The position numbers were made by a program, and so were the translations under genes. From Kytococcus aerolatus (GTDB lineage Bacteria > Actinomycetota > Actinomycetes > Actinomycetales > Dermatophilaceae), in contig NZ_FYEZ01000002.1 in assembly GCF_900187395.1 (NCBI RefSeq), positions 62,001-126,000 of the forward strand: a DNA stretch of 64,000 bases, written 5' to 3'. The notes beneath the pieces were generated by a model. The model did no database searches. It was not told the origin of the DNA and was given only the letters and a program-made list of their open reading frames with translations. This document shows, one piece after another, positions 53,547-64,000 of this stretch (position 1 is its first letter; each line of letters begins with the position of its first letter).

Positions 53547-54788
53547 CCTGGTCCCGCTCGTCTGACCCTCCGGCAGGCCCGCCGCATCGCCCTGCTCGCC
53601 CAGGGCTTCGGCCGGCGCCGCCCGGTGACGGTGACCCAGCAGCACCTGCTCGCGACCGCGCGGCGGACGGGGATCACGCAGATCGACTCGGTGAACGTGC
53701 TCTCCCGCAGCCACTACCTGCCCTCCTTCGCGCGGCTCGGCCCCTACGACCGGGCCCTGCTGGACGGGCTGCGCGACGGGCGCGGTCCGAGCGGGCGGCG
53801 CACCCGACACCGGCTGGTCGAGTACTGGGCGCACGAGGCCTCCCTGGTGCCGGTGGAGGACTGGGCGCTCTACGGCTTCCGGATGCGCCGGGCGCGCGAC
53901 GAGGCCTGGGGCGGGATGCGCGCCGTGGCCCGCGAGCACCCCGGCCTGGTGGAGGCGGTGCAGGAGACCGTGCGGGCCCAGGGGCCCATGACCGCCGTGG
54001 AGGTGGAGGCGGCGCTGGAGCACGCTGAGGAGGTGGGCTCCGAGCAGTGGGGGTGGAACTGGTCGCTGGTGAAGGCCGCCTGCGAGCACCTCTTCTGGGC
54101 CGGGGAGCTGACGAGCGCGGGCCGGAACGCGCAGTTCGCGCGGCTGTACGCGGTGCCGGAGACGGTGCTGCCGGCCGAGGTGCTGGCCCGGGGGCCGGTG
54201 GGGGAGCGCCCGCTGCCGGACGAGGAGGCCTTCGTGGCGCTGGTGGAGGCCGGGGCGCGGGCGCACGGCATCGGGACGCTGCGCTGCTTCCGAGACCACG
54301 CGCGGCTGAAGGTGCGACAGGCTCGTCCGGCGCTGGAGCGGCTGGTGGCTGACGGCGTGCTGCGGGAGGTCGAGGTGCCCGGGTGGTCGCGGCCCGGGAC
54401 GCCGGTCTACCTGCACCGGGACGCCCCGCGGCCCCGGCCGGTGGGGGTCCGGACGCTGCTCAGCCCCTTCGACCCGGTGGTCTGGCAGCGGGAGCGGGCG
54501 GAGGCGCTGTTCGGGTTCGCCTACCGGATCGGGATCTACACCCCGGCCGAGCAGCGGGTGCACGGGTACTACGTGCTGCCCTTCCTGCTGGGGGACGAGC
54601 TCGTGGCGCGGGTGGACCTCAAGGCCGACCGGCAGGCCGGGGTGCTGCGGGCGCCGACGGTGCACACCGAGCCGGGCGCTCCGGCCGAGACCGAGGCCGA
54701 GCTGCACGCGGCCCTGGCCGAGATGGCCGGCTGGCTGGGGCTGGACGCCGTGGACGCGGCCCCGGCCCGCCCCAACCCCGAGGCCTGA
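53535..54788 (+). CDS. YcaQ/AlkZ-family winged-helix DNA glycosylase
   Basis: The 417-residue protein has the HTH_42 architecture: tandem winged helices and a beta-barrel. Near the N terminus TLRQARRIALLAQGF leads to the catalytic motif in ITQIDSVNVLSRSHYLPSF (Gln49-x-Asp51), the Q-x-D of YcaQ-type interstrand-crosslink glycosylases. Later come FRMRRARDEAWGGM, LLSPFDPVVWQRERAEALFGF and YYVLPFLLGDELVARVDLK. It should remove N-alkylated purines or unhook crosslinks. The GTG is supported by TACCGT at 6 nt. It is inserted between hpf and secA, which are adjacent or nearly so in mycobacteria. Confidence 0.85.
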   Translation: MPLTPGPARLTLRQARRIALLAQGFGRRRPVTVTQQHLLATARRTGITQIDSVNVLSRSHYLPSFARLGPYDRALLDGLRDGRGPSGRRTRHRLVEYWAHEASLVPVEDWALYGFRMRRARDEAWGGMRAVAREHPGLVEAVQETVRAQGPMTAVEVEAALEHAEEVGSEQWGWNWSLVKAACEHLFWAGELTSAGRNAQFARLYAVPETVLPAEVLARGPVGERPLPDEEAFVALVEAGARAHGIGTLRCFRDHARLKVRQARPALERLVADGVLREVEVPGWSRPGTPVYLHRDAPRPRPVGVRTLLSPFDPVVWQRERAEALFGFAYRIGIYTPAEQRVHGYYVLPFLLGDELVARVDLKADRQAGVLRAPTVHTEPGAPAETEAELHAALAEMAGWLGLDAVDAAPARPNPEA

Positions 54789-54850
54789 GCCGGCCGGGCC
54801 CGGGGCCTCGCGTCATCCCCGGCCCCGAGGCACCCCGGTCCGGTCCGCAA

Positions 54851-55003
54851 CACCCGAGGTGCGCACCGGTACGCATCTCACCCGTCAGCCTTCACCCAAA
54901 TGCGCACGGGTTCGCACGTGGACCGTTGAGATGCGGACCGGTGCCGTTCTGGGGGACCAGGCGATACCCACGACACCCGAGGTGCGGACCGGTACGCATC
55001 TCA
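54851..55003. repeat. Second ACCGGT palindrome family, between the YcaQ-like and GNAT genes
   Basis: Two 30-nt copies (54851-54880 and 54974-55003) differ at one base. Each holds a near-perfect 24-bp palindrome GAGRTGCGNACCGGTNCGCAYCTC. Between them lie an inverted copy (54924-54946) and a degenerate one near 54898-54921. The core ACCGGT is that of the repeats at 24.2-25.4 kb, but the arms differ. Confidence 0.85.
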
Positions 55004-55035
55004 GGTGTGTGTGAGCGGGGCCGCGACCGGGGCCT

Positions 55036-57534
55036 TCAGCAGGCCGGGAGGTCCTCGGGCAGCAGGTCGTAGAGCACGTCGTCCGCAAAGGTGCCGTCCC
55101 CGAGGTTCCCGGCCCGCCGGGCCAGGCCGATCCGCTGGAAGCCCGCGCCCTCGATGGCCCGCCGCGACCCGGCGTTGTCCGCCGCGTGCCGGATCGTCAG
55201 CCGTCGCAGCCCCATGCCGCCGGACCCAGCCGGGGTCAGCGCGTGCCGCACCAGCAGCTGCAGCGCCGCCGAGACCACGCCCCGTCCGCGGGCCTCGGGG
55301 TGCACCCAGTACCCGATCTCGCTGCGCTCCCCGGGCTCCTGGACGTCGATCATCCCCAGGAGCAGCCCGTCGGCATCGCGGATGGCCCAGCCGGCCCACG
55401 TCCCGTGCAGGCACCCCCGGGAGAGCGCCGCCACGAACGACCGTGCGTCCGCCTCGGTATACCCCGCGTGGATGCGCCCCGGCCCGCCCAGCCAGCGCAC
55501 CGACTCCGGGTCCCGGCAGGCCTCCACGATGCGGGCCACATCGGCCGTCGAGTCCGTCACCGCGGCGAGGACCAGCCGCTCACCCTGGCGCGTGGAGCCC
55601 TGCAGCGTGGCCGGCAGCCGCCGCCGGGCCACCGTGGCCGCACCGACCTCCACCCGGTCCTCACCCACGGTCCACGCCCACCGGGTGATCGCGTGCCGCG
55701 CTCCGGTGGGCTCGGCGTCGTCCACGGGGTGGGCGGCCGGCTCGGTGCCCCACAGCGTGAACCCGGCCCGTTGCAGCACCGCCTGCGAGGCGAGATTGTC
55801 CTCGTGCGTCGTGGCCACCACCCGCGCCCGTCCCAGCCCGCCCTCGGCCACCGGGCGCGTCACGAAGTCCAGGACGGTGTCCAGCGCCCGCTGCAGCACG
55901 CCGCCGCCCCGGTGCGCCGGGTTCACCCAGTAGCCGACCTCGGCGGTGTCCGGGAAGTGCCGGTCGGCCAGCCCCAACAGGTTCATCGCGCCCAGCAGCT
56001 CGCCGGCCAGCTCCGTGCCCTCGGCCCCGACCACGGCATAGGTCAGGTCCGTCCCGGCCAGCCGACGCTGCTCGCGCTGCGCCACGTACTCGCGGGCCTC
56101 GGCCACGTTGCCCGGGGCGCCCATGAAGCGCCAGTGCTCCGTCTCGCTCGGCATCGCGGCCAGCGCCGGGACGTCGTCCGCCGTGAAGGCCCGCAGCACG
56201 ATGCCGTCGCCCTCCAGCACCGGCTGGGGCAGCCCCGCCTCGGCCCGAGCCCGCGGAGCCACAGCCGGCCGCGCCGCCGGGGGAGTGCCGCGGGGCGTGC
56301 CCTCGGGCAGCCGCGCCTCGTGGAGCAGCTCGAAGGCCCAGGAGTCCTCCAGCTCCTCCCCGGCACCGGCGCTCGCCAGCGTCTGCCCGACCACCCGGAA
56401 GCCCGCCCGCAGGTGCGCCCCGATCGACGCCGTGTTGCTCGCCCGCGCCTCCGAGCCGATGCGGACGAGCCCCAGCCCGCCCTCGTCCTCGGGGGCGAAG
56501 GCGTGGTCCACCACCTGCAGCAGCCCGGCGTGGAGCAGCCCCCTGCCGCGCCCGGCCGGGTGCATCCAGAAGGAAAGCTGTGCGCTGGTGGGCTGGTAGG
56601 GGTTCCCGAGCCGGAACAGGCTGATGCCGCCCAGCGCCTCGTCGGTGGCCGGGTCGCACACCGCCCAGTGGATGCCGGTCCCGGTGGCCATCTGCTCCCG
56701 CAACCCGGTCAGCCAGGCGGTGAACTCCGCCTCCCCGGCCGGAGGCACGGAGGTGTGCATGTAGCGCAGTCCCTCGGCGTCAGGACCCTCGGCGGGCCGG
56801 TCGCCCTCGGTGAAGGCCCGCAGCCGCACCCCCGGGAGCTCGCGCCCGCGCCCGTCCACACCCGCCGCCCCCTCCAGGGTGACGGCCGCGCGCCAGGGGT
56901 GCACCGGTTCCATCGGCTCCCCGGCCCGCCAGGTACCCACCCAGCCGTCGAAGGTCTCCCGCTCCTGCGGCATGAGCCCACGCACCGCCGAGGAAAACCG
57001 GAAGCCCAGCCGCCACCCCGCCCGGCGCGAGGCCCAGTTGCCCACCGCCGTGCGCCAGTGGAGCGTCTCCAGCCCGCCGTGCTCGGTGGCCCACGCCATC
57101 GCCAGCCGGCAGGCCGCCGTCATGACCCCCTGCCCGCGCGCTTCCGGGTGCAGCACCAGGCCCAGCTCGCCCACCCCGCCGCCGATGGGGCGGATCTCCA
57201 CCTGGCCGGCGAAGCGCCAGCCGCCCTCGTCGGTCGCCGAACGGTCATCCCTCGCCGCGCCCTCGTGCAGGTCGATCGCCCAGCCCATGACCGCGCGCTC
57301 GTCCCCGGTGGCCCGGGCCTCCCACCCCTCGCGCATGTGGCCGACCCACCACTGCGCCTCACCGGTGCCGTAGGGGGAGGGGACCGTCGTCCACCGCACC
57401 GCCTCGGGGTCGGTCGAGGTCTCCACGACGGCGGGGACGTCCCTCGCGTCGTGCAGTCGCAGGCGGACCCGGCCGTCGGTGAGCACGGGGCAGGCGGTCG
57501 AGGCGGGGGGCCCGGCAGGTGTCGCGTCGGTCAT
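55036..57534 (-). CDS. Protein with four tandem GNAT acetyltransferase domains
   Basis: The 832-residue protein contains four complete GNAT (RimJ/RimL-like) domains. The acetyl-CoA motif A appears at RGQG (133-136), RGRG (329-332), RGGG (542-545) and RGRG (749-752), each in an HP/NP-x-x-RGxG context and each followed later by a conserved N-x-x-S-x-x-x-x-x-x-x-G-F/W-R segment. A Pro/Ala-rich linker (about 408-435) separates halves 1-2 and 3-4. There is no signal peptide. Acceptor substrates (protein N termini, antibiotics or small amines) are unknown. TTGGAT ends 6 nt before the ATG used; the frame continues 26 codons further upstream without homology. Confidence 0.85.
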   Translation of the reverse strand: MTDATPAGPPASTACPVLTDGRVRLRLHDARDVPAVVETSTDPEAVRWTTVPSPYGTGEAQWWVGHMREGWEARATGDERAVMGWAIDLHEGAARDDRSATDEGGWRFAGQVEIRPIGGGVGELGLVLHPEARGQGVMTAACRLAMAWATEHGGLETLHWRTAVGNWASRRAGWRLGFRFSSAVRGLMPQERETFDGWVGTWRAGEPMEPVHPWRAAVTLEGAAGVDGRGRELPGVRLRAFTEGDRPAEGPDAEGLRYMHTSVPPAGEAEFTAWLTGLREQMATGTGIHWAVCDPATDEALGGISLFRLGNPYQPTSAQLSFWMHPAGRGRGLLHAGLLQVVDHAFAPEDEGGLGLVRIGSEARASNTASIGAHLRAGFRVVGQTLASAGAGEELEDSWAFELLHEARLPEGTPRGTPPAARPAVAPRARAEAGLPQPVLEGDGIVLRAFTADDVPALAAMPSETEHWRFMGAPGNVAEAREYVAQREQRRLAGTDLTYAVVGAEGTELAGELLGAMNLLGLADRHFPDTAEVGYWVNPAHRGGGVLQRALDTVLDFVTRPVAEGGLGRARVVATTHEDNLASQAVLQRAGFTLWGTEPAAHPVDDAEPTGARHAITRWAWTVGEDRVEVGAATVARRRLPATLQGSTRQGERLVLAAVTDSTADVARIVEACRDPESVRWLGGPGRIHAGYTEADARSFVAALSRGCLHGTWAGWAIRDADGLLLGMIDVQEPGERSEIGYWVHPEARGRGVVSAALQLLVRHALTPAGSGGMGLRRLTIRHAADNAGSRRAIEGAGFQRIGLARRAGNLGDGTFADDVLYDLLPEDLPAC

Positions 57535-57686
57535 CGGCCCATCCAACACCAGCCGCGCCCCAGCGCTCCACCGCGTTCCGGCGCGGCCCCCGGAGCGCTC
57601 CGCCGGCGTCAACTAGGCTGTCCCAGCCGCCGGGCGGATCGTGCAGACCGCACCGGACACCGAGGACCACGAGGGAGACCACAGTC

Positions 57687-60395
<2,709 letters not shown>

Positions 60396-60412
60396 GCGGA
60401 GAGCACACGCCA

Positions 60413-60453
60413 CGACGGGGGCGGGTGGGCATCACGCCCGCCCGCCCCCGTCG
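60413..60453. terminator. Hairpin terminator after secA
   Basis: Eighteen-bp arms (60413-60430 with 60436-60453, one wobble) and a 5-nt loop, ATCAC, between convergent genes. Confidence 0.82.
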
Positions 60454-60467
60454 CGCTCCCGGTGGGT

Positions 60468-60863
60468 TCAGCCGATCTCCAGGGCGGTGAGCATCCACCG
60501 CCCGTCGAGGCCCTCCAGCCGCAGGGCGATGGCACGCACCTGCCCGCGGACGACCACGACCGCCGAGGCCTCCACGATCCCGTCGCGGACGTGACAGGTC
60601 CGGACGCTGCGCACCCGGGTGCTGCCGGTCGCCGTCCCGTGGCGGCGGGCCAGGGTGCTGCGCCGGGCGAGCCGGTGGAGGATGTCCAGGGTCACCCAGC
60701 GGGTGAGCTGCTGCGCGGAACGCGAGCCGTCCATGACCTCCACGAGGGTCCGGCAGAGGTGGGCGGTCCACGGGGTGGCCGGGGGCAGGTCCGCGGTCGG
60801 GGTGGGCTGGCGGTCGAAGGTGACCTCGCTGCCGCGGGGGAGGGCCGTCGGCTGCGCGCTCAT
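60468..60863 (-). CDS. Rv3235 family protein
   Basis: The 131-residue protein contains the family core HLCRTLVEVMDGSRSAQQLTRWVTLDILHRLARR followed by a beta-rich half (STRVRSVRTCHVRDGIVEASAVVVVRGQVRAIALRLEGLDGRWMLTALEIG). The name is from M. tuberculosis; function unknown. It is coupled to the LysM gene by an ATGA overlap. I used the MSAQPTALPRG start, which fits that overlap, although the frame is open further upstream. Confidence 0.85.
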   Translation of the reverse strand: MSAQPTALPRGSEVTFDRQPTPTADLPPATPWTAHLCRTLVEVMDGSRSAQQLTRWVTLDILHRLARRSTLARRHGTATGSTRVRSVRTCHVRDGIVEASAVVVVRGQVRAIALRLEGLDGRWMLTALEIG

Positions 60864-61600
60864 CGGACGTCCTCCGTCCCCGGCACACGCAGCTCGGTCC
60901 CGGGCTGCAGGAGATCGGGGTCCTCGCCGACGAGCTCGCGGTTCTCGGCGTACCAGCGGGGCCACTCGTGGGCGATCCGGGCCGGGCTCGCGTCCTCCCC
61001 CAGGTGACGGGCGGCCAGCTCCCACAGCGTGTCACCGGTGCGGACGGTGACCGTCTTCGGTGCCGGGCCCGCGCTCTCCGCGGTGCGCTCCTCGGTCTCT
61101 GTCAGGAGGGGGCGCAGGTCGAGCGGGTCGGCGGTCAACGAGCCGGCCACGCTGCTGCTCGTGCTCCCCGCCCTCGGTGCGGCGGCCTCACCGGGTCCGG
61201 CGTGGGCCGTGCCGGAGCTGGTGGCGAGTCCCACGACCAGCGAGAGCAGGGCACCACCGGCCCACGGCCCCAGGGCCCGCCGCGCCGAGCGGAAGGGGGC
61301 TCCGGCCATCCCCGGCACCCGGGCGAGGCCCTCGAGGGCGAGCACCCCGGCCAGCCAGGCGAGGACGACCGTCAGGCAGAGCTGGACACCCCAGGTGAGG
61401 GCAGCGGCGGGGTGCGTGGGGTCGAGGACGGCCTCGGCCCGGCGCGTGAGGCCGCGACCGAGCTCCACGGTCAGGGCGCTGAGGGCCAGGCCCACCGCCC
61501 CGGCGAGCAGGGCCGCCCACACGGGCACGCGACCTGGCGAGGAGTGCTTCTCCTCGCGGTGCAGGGCCCGGTGGGCCAGGGAGGGGACGGGGGCGTGCAT
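60860..61600 (-). CDS. LysM domain membrane protein
   Basis: The 246-residue protein has three hydrophobic segments (about 28-48, 70-90 and 110-130) and an Ala/Gly/Ser/Thr-rich stretch. A C-terminal LysM domain follows (TVTVRTGDTLWELAARHLGEDASPARIAHEWPRWYAENRELVGEDPDLLQPGTELRVP), which binds GlcNAc polymers, probably peptidoglycan. AGGTGAT stands just upstream of the ATG, so this gene is leadered, with TATATT (complement 61637-61642) as probable -10. Confidence 0.9.
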   Translation of the reverse strand: MHAPVPSLAHRALHREEKHSSPGRVPVWAALLAGAVGLALSALTVELGRGLTRRAEAVLDPTHPAAALTWGVQLCLTVVLAWLAGVLALEGLARVPGMAGAPFRSARRALGPWAGGALLSLVVGLATSSGTAHAGPGEAAAPRAGSTSSSVAGSLTADPLDLRPLLTETEERTAESAGPAPKTVTVRTGDTLWELAARHLGEDASPARIAHEWPRWYAENRELVGEDPDLLQPGTELRVPGTEDVR

Positions 61601-61650
61601 GTGATCACCTGCTCGGTCGGTGTGTTGTCGATCACGAATATAGCCACATC

Positions 61651-61708
61651 ATGTCGTTTGGTGTCGTTTGATGTCGAATCCTGTGGATGCGTGCGGATCC
61701 ATGTCGAA
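61651..61708. repeat. 10-bp phased direct repeats upstream of the LysM gene
   Basis: ATGTCGTTTG, GTGTCGTTTG and ATGTCGAATC lie head to tail at 61651, 61661 and 61671, and ATGTCGAA recurs at 61701, three helical turns later. The block overlaps the expected -35 region of the minus-strand TATATT promoter, so it is a plausible regulator-binding array. It is notably AT-richer than its surroundings. Confidence 0.65.
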
Positions 61709-61796
61709 GTGGTGGGGTGGGCTCGGCCGGCGACCGGGGTGGTCAGGGTGCTGCGACCTCCGGCCGGGGTCGGGCGGGGCTGGTTACGGTGACCGC

Positions 61797-62339
61797 ATGA
61801 CGGATCGCTGGGACGCGCTGTTCGCCGACGTCGCGGGGCGGCTGGCCGCGGAGCGCCGGGCCGAGCTGGAGGACGAGGTCGCCGAGCGGGTGCGCATCGA
61901 GCGTGCTCGGATCTCGCTGATGGACCGGCTCGACGCCCACCGGGGGCGAACCCTCGCCCTCGAGACGGTGGGCGGCGGGGTGGTGCAGGGGGAGGTGCGG
62001 GAGGTCGGTGAGGACTGGCTCCGTCTGAGCACCCGGGGCGGTGACCGGCTCGTGGGCCGGTGGGCCGTGGCCGGGGTCGCGGGCCTCACGGCCAGGGCCC
62101 GGCCCGCGGGGGAGTCGGTGGCCCGACGGGTCACCTGGGTCAGCGTGCTGCGGGAGCTCTCCCGGGACCGGTCATCGGTGCGGGTGGCCGGCTCGCAGGG
62201 CGGGCTCGTGGAGGGACGGGTCGACCGGGTGCTGGCCGATCACCTGGACCTGGCCGTGGGGCCCACCGCCCGCGAGGCCCGGTCCGTCCGGGTCATCCCC
62301 TTCGAGGCAGTCGCCTGGGTGGGTGGGCCCGGGGCCTGA
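61797..62339 (+). CDS. Conserved hypothetical protein
   Basis: The 180-residue protein is not one I can name. It begins with a charged coiled-coil-like helix (WDALFADVAGRLAAERRAELEDEVAERVRIERARISLMDRL). Two similar beta-rich segments follow (RTLALETVGGGVVQGEVREVGEDWLRLSTRGGDRLVG and SSVRVAGSQGGLVEGRVDRVLADHLDLAVG), suggesting a duplicated small barrel. TACGGT ends 6 nt before the ATG, supporting a real leaderless gene. It ends 7 bp from the convergent HTH gene. Confidence 0.75.
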   Translation: MTDRWDALFADVAGRLAAERRAELEDEVAERVRIERARISLMDRLDAHRGRTLALETVGGGVVQGEVREVGEDWLRLSTRGGDRLVGRWAVAGVAGLTARARPAGESVARRVTWVSVLRELSRDRSSVRVAGSQGGLVEGRVDRVLADHLDLAVGPTAREARSVRVIPFEAVAWVGGPGA

Positions 62340-62346
62340 CCCGGGT

Positions 62347-62556
62347 TCAGGGCCGGTCGGCCTCGACGAGGGCCCGGGTGGCCTCGTACTGCCGGGCGAT
62401 GTAGTTCTCCAGCTCGGAGATCTCCACCCGCCACTGACCGCGGCCACCGACCTTGATGGCGGGGAGGTCCCCGGAGCGCACGAGGGCGTAGGCCTGGGCG
62501 GCCGAGATGTCCAGCGTCTCGGCCACGTCGCTGAGAGCCATGAAGCGGCGGGGCAC
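62347..62556 (-). CDS. Small helix-turn-helix protein (excisionase/BldC-like MerR fold)
   Basis: The 69-residue protein is a single HTH_17-type domain: FMALSDVAETLDISAAQAYALVRSGDLPAIKVGGRGQWRVEISELENYIARQ, with a short helical tail. Such proteins bind direct repeats. The GTG start (VPRRFMALS) has AGGAGG 4-5 nt upstream; a longer start would add a Pro/Arg-rich extension. A conserved actinobacterial protein of this kind has no fixed role that I can name. Confidence 0.85.
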   Translation of the reverse strand: MPRRFMALSDVAETLDISAAQAYALVRSGDLPAIKVGGRGQWRVEISELENYIARQYEATRALVEADRP

Positions 62557-62715
62557 GTCTCCTCCTGGTCGCGCTCGTTCGACGTCCTCCGCGGCGCCTG
62601 GTGCCGCGGGGCGGGGCCGATCCAGACCGAATCCTGACCTGTTGGCCACCTGGTGTTCATCCTATGTCGGCACGCTCCTGCCCACCCGGTTCGTCCACAG
62701 GCCAGAGGAGACACG

Positions 62716-63417
62716 ATGTTCGGGCGCAGCAGTCGGCAGGGCGGCGCGGAGCTGGAACGGCCGGAGAGCCCACCGGCGCACCGCCTCCGTCGCCCCCGGT
62801 GGACCGACGCGCGGCTGCTCGTCGGCGCGGCCCTGGTGCTGGGCTCCACGCTCACCGGCGCGGCGGTGGCCGGGGGTGATGCCGGGCCGCAGCACTGGGA
62901 GGCCGCCCGCGACCTCCCCACCGGGCACGTGCTCACGCGGGCGGACCTGAAGCCGGTCTCGGCCGGAGACCGCCCGGCCCACCTCTCGGGGACCGACCCG
63001 CTGGGCGCTGCCGGCGGGAAGGGTGCCGTCCTCGTGCAACCGCTCCGCAGCGGGGAGCTCGTGCCGCGCAGCGCCCTCGGCTCGCCGGGAGAGCTGGACC
63101 TGCGACGGGTGTCGGTGCCCGTCTCGGCCGGCAGCGCCTCGATGCTGGCCCCCGGTTCCGTGGTCGACCTGTGGACCGTCCCGGAGGGGGCGGCCGGTCA
63201 GGACGAGCGCCCGCGCCCCGAGCGGGTCCTGGAGTCCGTCGAGGTGGCCCGGGTGCAGTCCGTCGCCCAGTCCGCGGCCGCCGGGCGCCCGGTGGACGTC
63301 GACCTCCTCGTGCCGGAGAAGGGCGTGGCCGAGGTCCTCGCCGGGCTCGGCGACGGGGAGGCCCTGGCCGCGGTGCCAGTGGCCGGATCGCTCGTGGCCG
63401 GCGAGGGCGAGCAGTGA
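62716..63417 (+). CDS. SAF domain protein (CpaB/RcpC-like)
   Basis: The 233-residue protein has a basic N terminus, one membrane helix (ARLLVGAALVLGSTLTGAAVAGG) and an external SAF domain (AARDLPTGHVLTRADLKPVSAGDRP...GAVLVQPLRSGELVPRSAL). Next comes a C-terminal part with VPVSAGSASMLAPGSVVDLWTVP typical of Flp pilus assembly CpaB/RcpC proteins. AGAGGAG precedes the ATG. The stop overlaps the next start (GTGA), coupling it to the ATPase gene. No pilin is in view. Confidence 0.85.
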   Translation: MFGRSSRQGGAELERPESPPAHRLRRPRWTDARLLVGAALVLGSTLTGAAVAGGDAGPQHWEAARDLPTGHVLTRADLKPVSAGDRPAHLSGTDPLGAAGGKGAVLVQPLRSGELVPRSALGSPGELDLRRVSVPVSAGSASMLAPGSVVDLWTVPEGAAGQDERPRPERVLESVEVARVQSVAQSAAAGRPVDVDLLVPEKGVAEVLAGLGDGEALAAVPVAGSLVAGEGEQ

Positions 63418-64000
63418 CCCGCGATGTCCTCCTGGCCGTCGAACCCTCCTGGGACGCCCCGCTGGCGGCCACCCTCTCCCGGGTGCCGGGCCTGCGCGTG
63501 GTGCGACGCTGCGTCGACCTGCCCGATCTGCTCGGGGCGGCGGAGGCGGGGCTGGGGGAGCTCGCCGTCGTGTCGGCCGGGTTGCGGGACCTGGACCGGG
63601 AGTGCGTCGTGGGCCTGCAGGAGGCCGGGCTCCAGGTCGTCGGGGTCCATTCACCGGCTGACGAGGGGGCCGAGCGGCGCCTCGCCCAGTGGGGCGTCAG
63701 CGCGACCTGCTCCGTGGAGGACCCCCTGCCCCGCTGGGAGGAGGTCGTGGCGGGGCTGGGGGCAGCCCCCGGGCCCACCCCCGAGGAGGGTGCCGCGGTC
63801 GACGGACCGGCAGGTGGGAGGCTGGACCCGCTGCCCGAGCCCACCGGGCGGGTGGTCGCCGTCTGGGGCCCGCCGGGTGCGCCGGGACGCACGACCGTGG
63901 CCGTCGAGCTGGCCGCCCTCCTGGCCCGCCGTTCCGAGACGATGCTCGTCGACGCGGACACCCACGCCCCGGGGCTGGGGCAGCACCTGGCGCTGCTGGA
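63414..64000 (+). CDS. TadZ/CpaE-like ATPase, N-terminal part (cut by window edge)
   Basis: The frame is open from a GTG overlapping the SAF stop to the end of the window (195 codons). The N-terminal part looks like a receiver-like alpha/beta domain (VLLAVEPSWDAPLAATLSRVPGLRVVRRC). A ParA/MinD-type ATPase then begins: VVAVWGPPGAPGRTTVAVELAALLARR, followed by MLVDADTHAPGLGQHL. The P-loop has Arg where the Walker A lysine is expected (APGRTT). The context with a SAF protein suggests a pilus or septum-site polar localisation protein (Tad/CpaE/Ssd). The C-terminal half is outside the window. Confidence 0.8.
   Translation, partial: MTRDVLLAVEPSWDAPLAATLSRVPGLRVVRRCVDLPDLLGAAEAGLGELAVVSAGLRDLDRECVVGLQEAGLQVVGVHSPADEGAERRLAQWGVSATCSVEDPLPRWEEVVAGLGAAPGPTPEEGAAVDGPAGGRLDPLPEPTGRVVAVWGPPGAPGRTTVAVELAALLARRSETMLVDADTHAPGLGQHLALL

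Overview
The window is about 72% G+C by eye and comes from a high-GC actinobacterium. Mycothione reductase, a WhiB regulator, MtrA-MtrB-LpqB, an acyl-CoA carboxylase with an epsilon subunit, long-form HPF and a SecA lacking the C-terminal zinc motif are all present. Together with the Rv3235-family protein they suggest Micrococcales (Intrasporangiaceae or Ornithinimicrobium-like); that placement is inference. Much of the gene order follows the Mycobacterium tuberculosis block from pmmB/PNP/lpdA through accD5-birA-purKE-fadE25 and whiB2-manB-mtrAB-lpqB to secA1, as I remember it. Accessory blocks are inserted into this backbone.

Layout. 1-12 kb: a PH-domain protein (cut by the left edge), phosphosugar mutase, purine nucleoside phosphorylase, LpdA, the biotin carboxylase/biotin carrier subunit, a PfkB kinase, and an acyl-CoA dehydrogenase with an MCC-like carboxyltransferase. 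10.7-16.7 kb: an iron block with a siderophore-interacting protein, a 5'-truncated SDR and a binding protein/two permeases/ATPase import operon, with two DtxR/IdeR-like boxes. 16.7-25.3 kb: Maf, a two-gene ABC exporter with a divergent regulator, a DUF885 protein, a MOSC protein and a DUF559 nuclease-like gene flanked by palindromic repeats. 25.4-36.4 kb: accE-accD5 divergent from birA, a class III cyclase, crotonase, a two-component pair, GtrA, purK-purE-NYN and fadE25. 36.5-42.1 kb: AzlCD, an LCP transferase, a glycosyltransferase, 3-oxoacid CoA-transferase and a TIGR03089 protein. 42.3-53.5 kb: whiB2, a zincin-fold remnant, DUF3499, manB, a SIS protein, mtr, mtrA-mtrB-lpqB, comF and hpf. 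53.5-64 kb: a YcaQ-like glycosylase, a four-domain GNAT protein, secA, Rv3235-family and LysM genes, then a hypothetical protein, a small HTH protein, a SAF protein and a TadZ/CpaE-like ATPase cut by the right edge.

How it works together. Acyl-CoA metabolism dominates. One biotinylated AccA, two carboxyltransferases, AccE and the biotin ligase make malonyl/methylmalonyl-type CoAs. Two dehydrogenases, a crotonase and the CoA-transferase handle acyl and ketoacid catabolism. ManB, the SIS protein, LCP, GT2, GtrA and MtrAB-LpqB serve the envelope.

Two sequence-level themes recur. First, at least 21 start codons have a TAnnnT hexamer ending exactly 6 or 7 nt upstream, the geometry of leaderless transcripts. 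In two divergent pairs the opposing -10 elements share their TA. Second, intergenic palindromes centred on ACCGGT occur on both sides of the DUF559 gene and again, with different arms, beside the YcaQ-like gene. I judge the DUF559-plus-repeats unit the best candidate here for an undescribed system. No tRNA, rRNA, insertion sequence, CRISPR array or replication origin was recognised.
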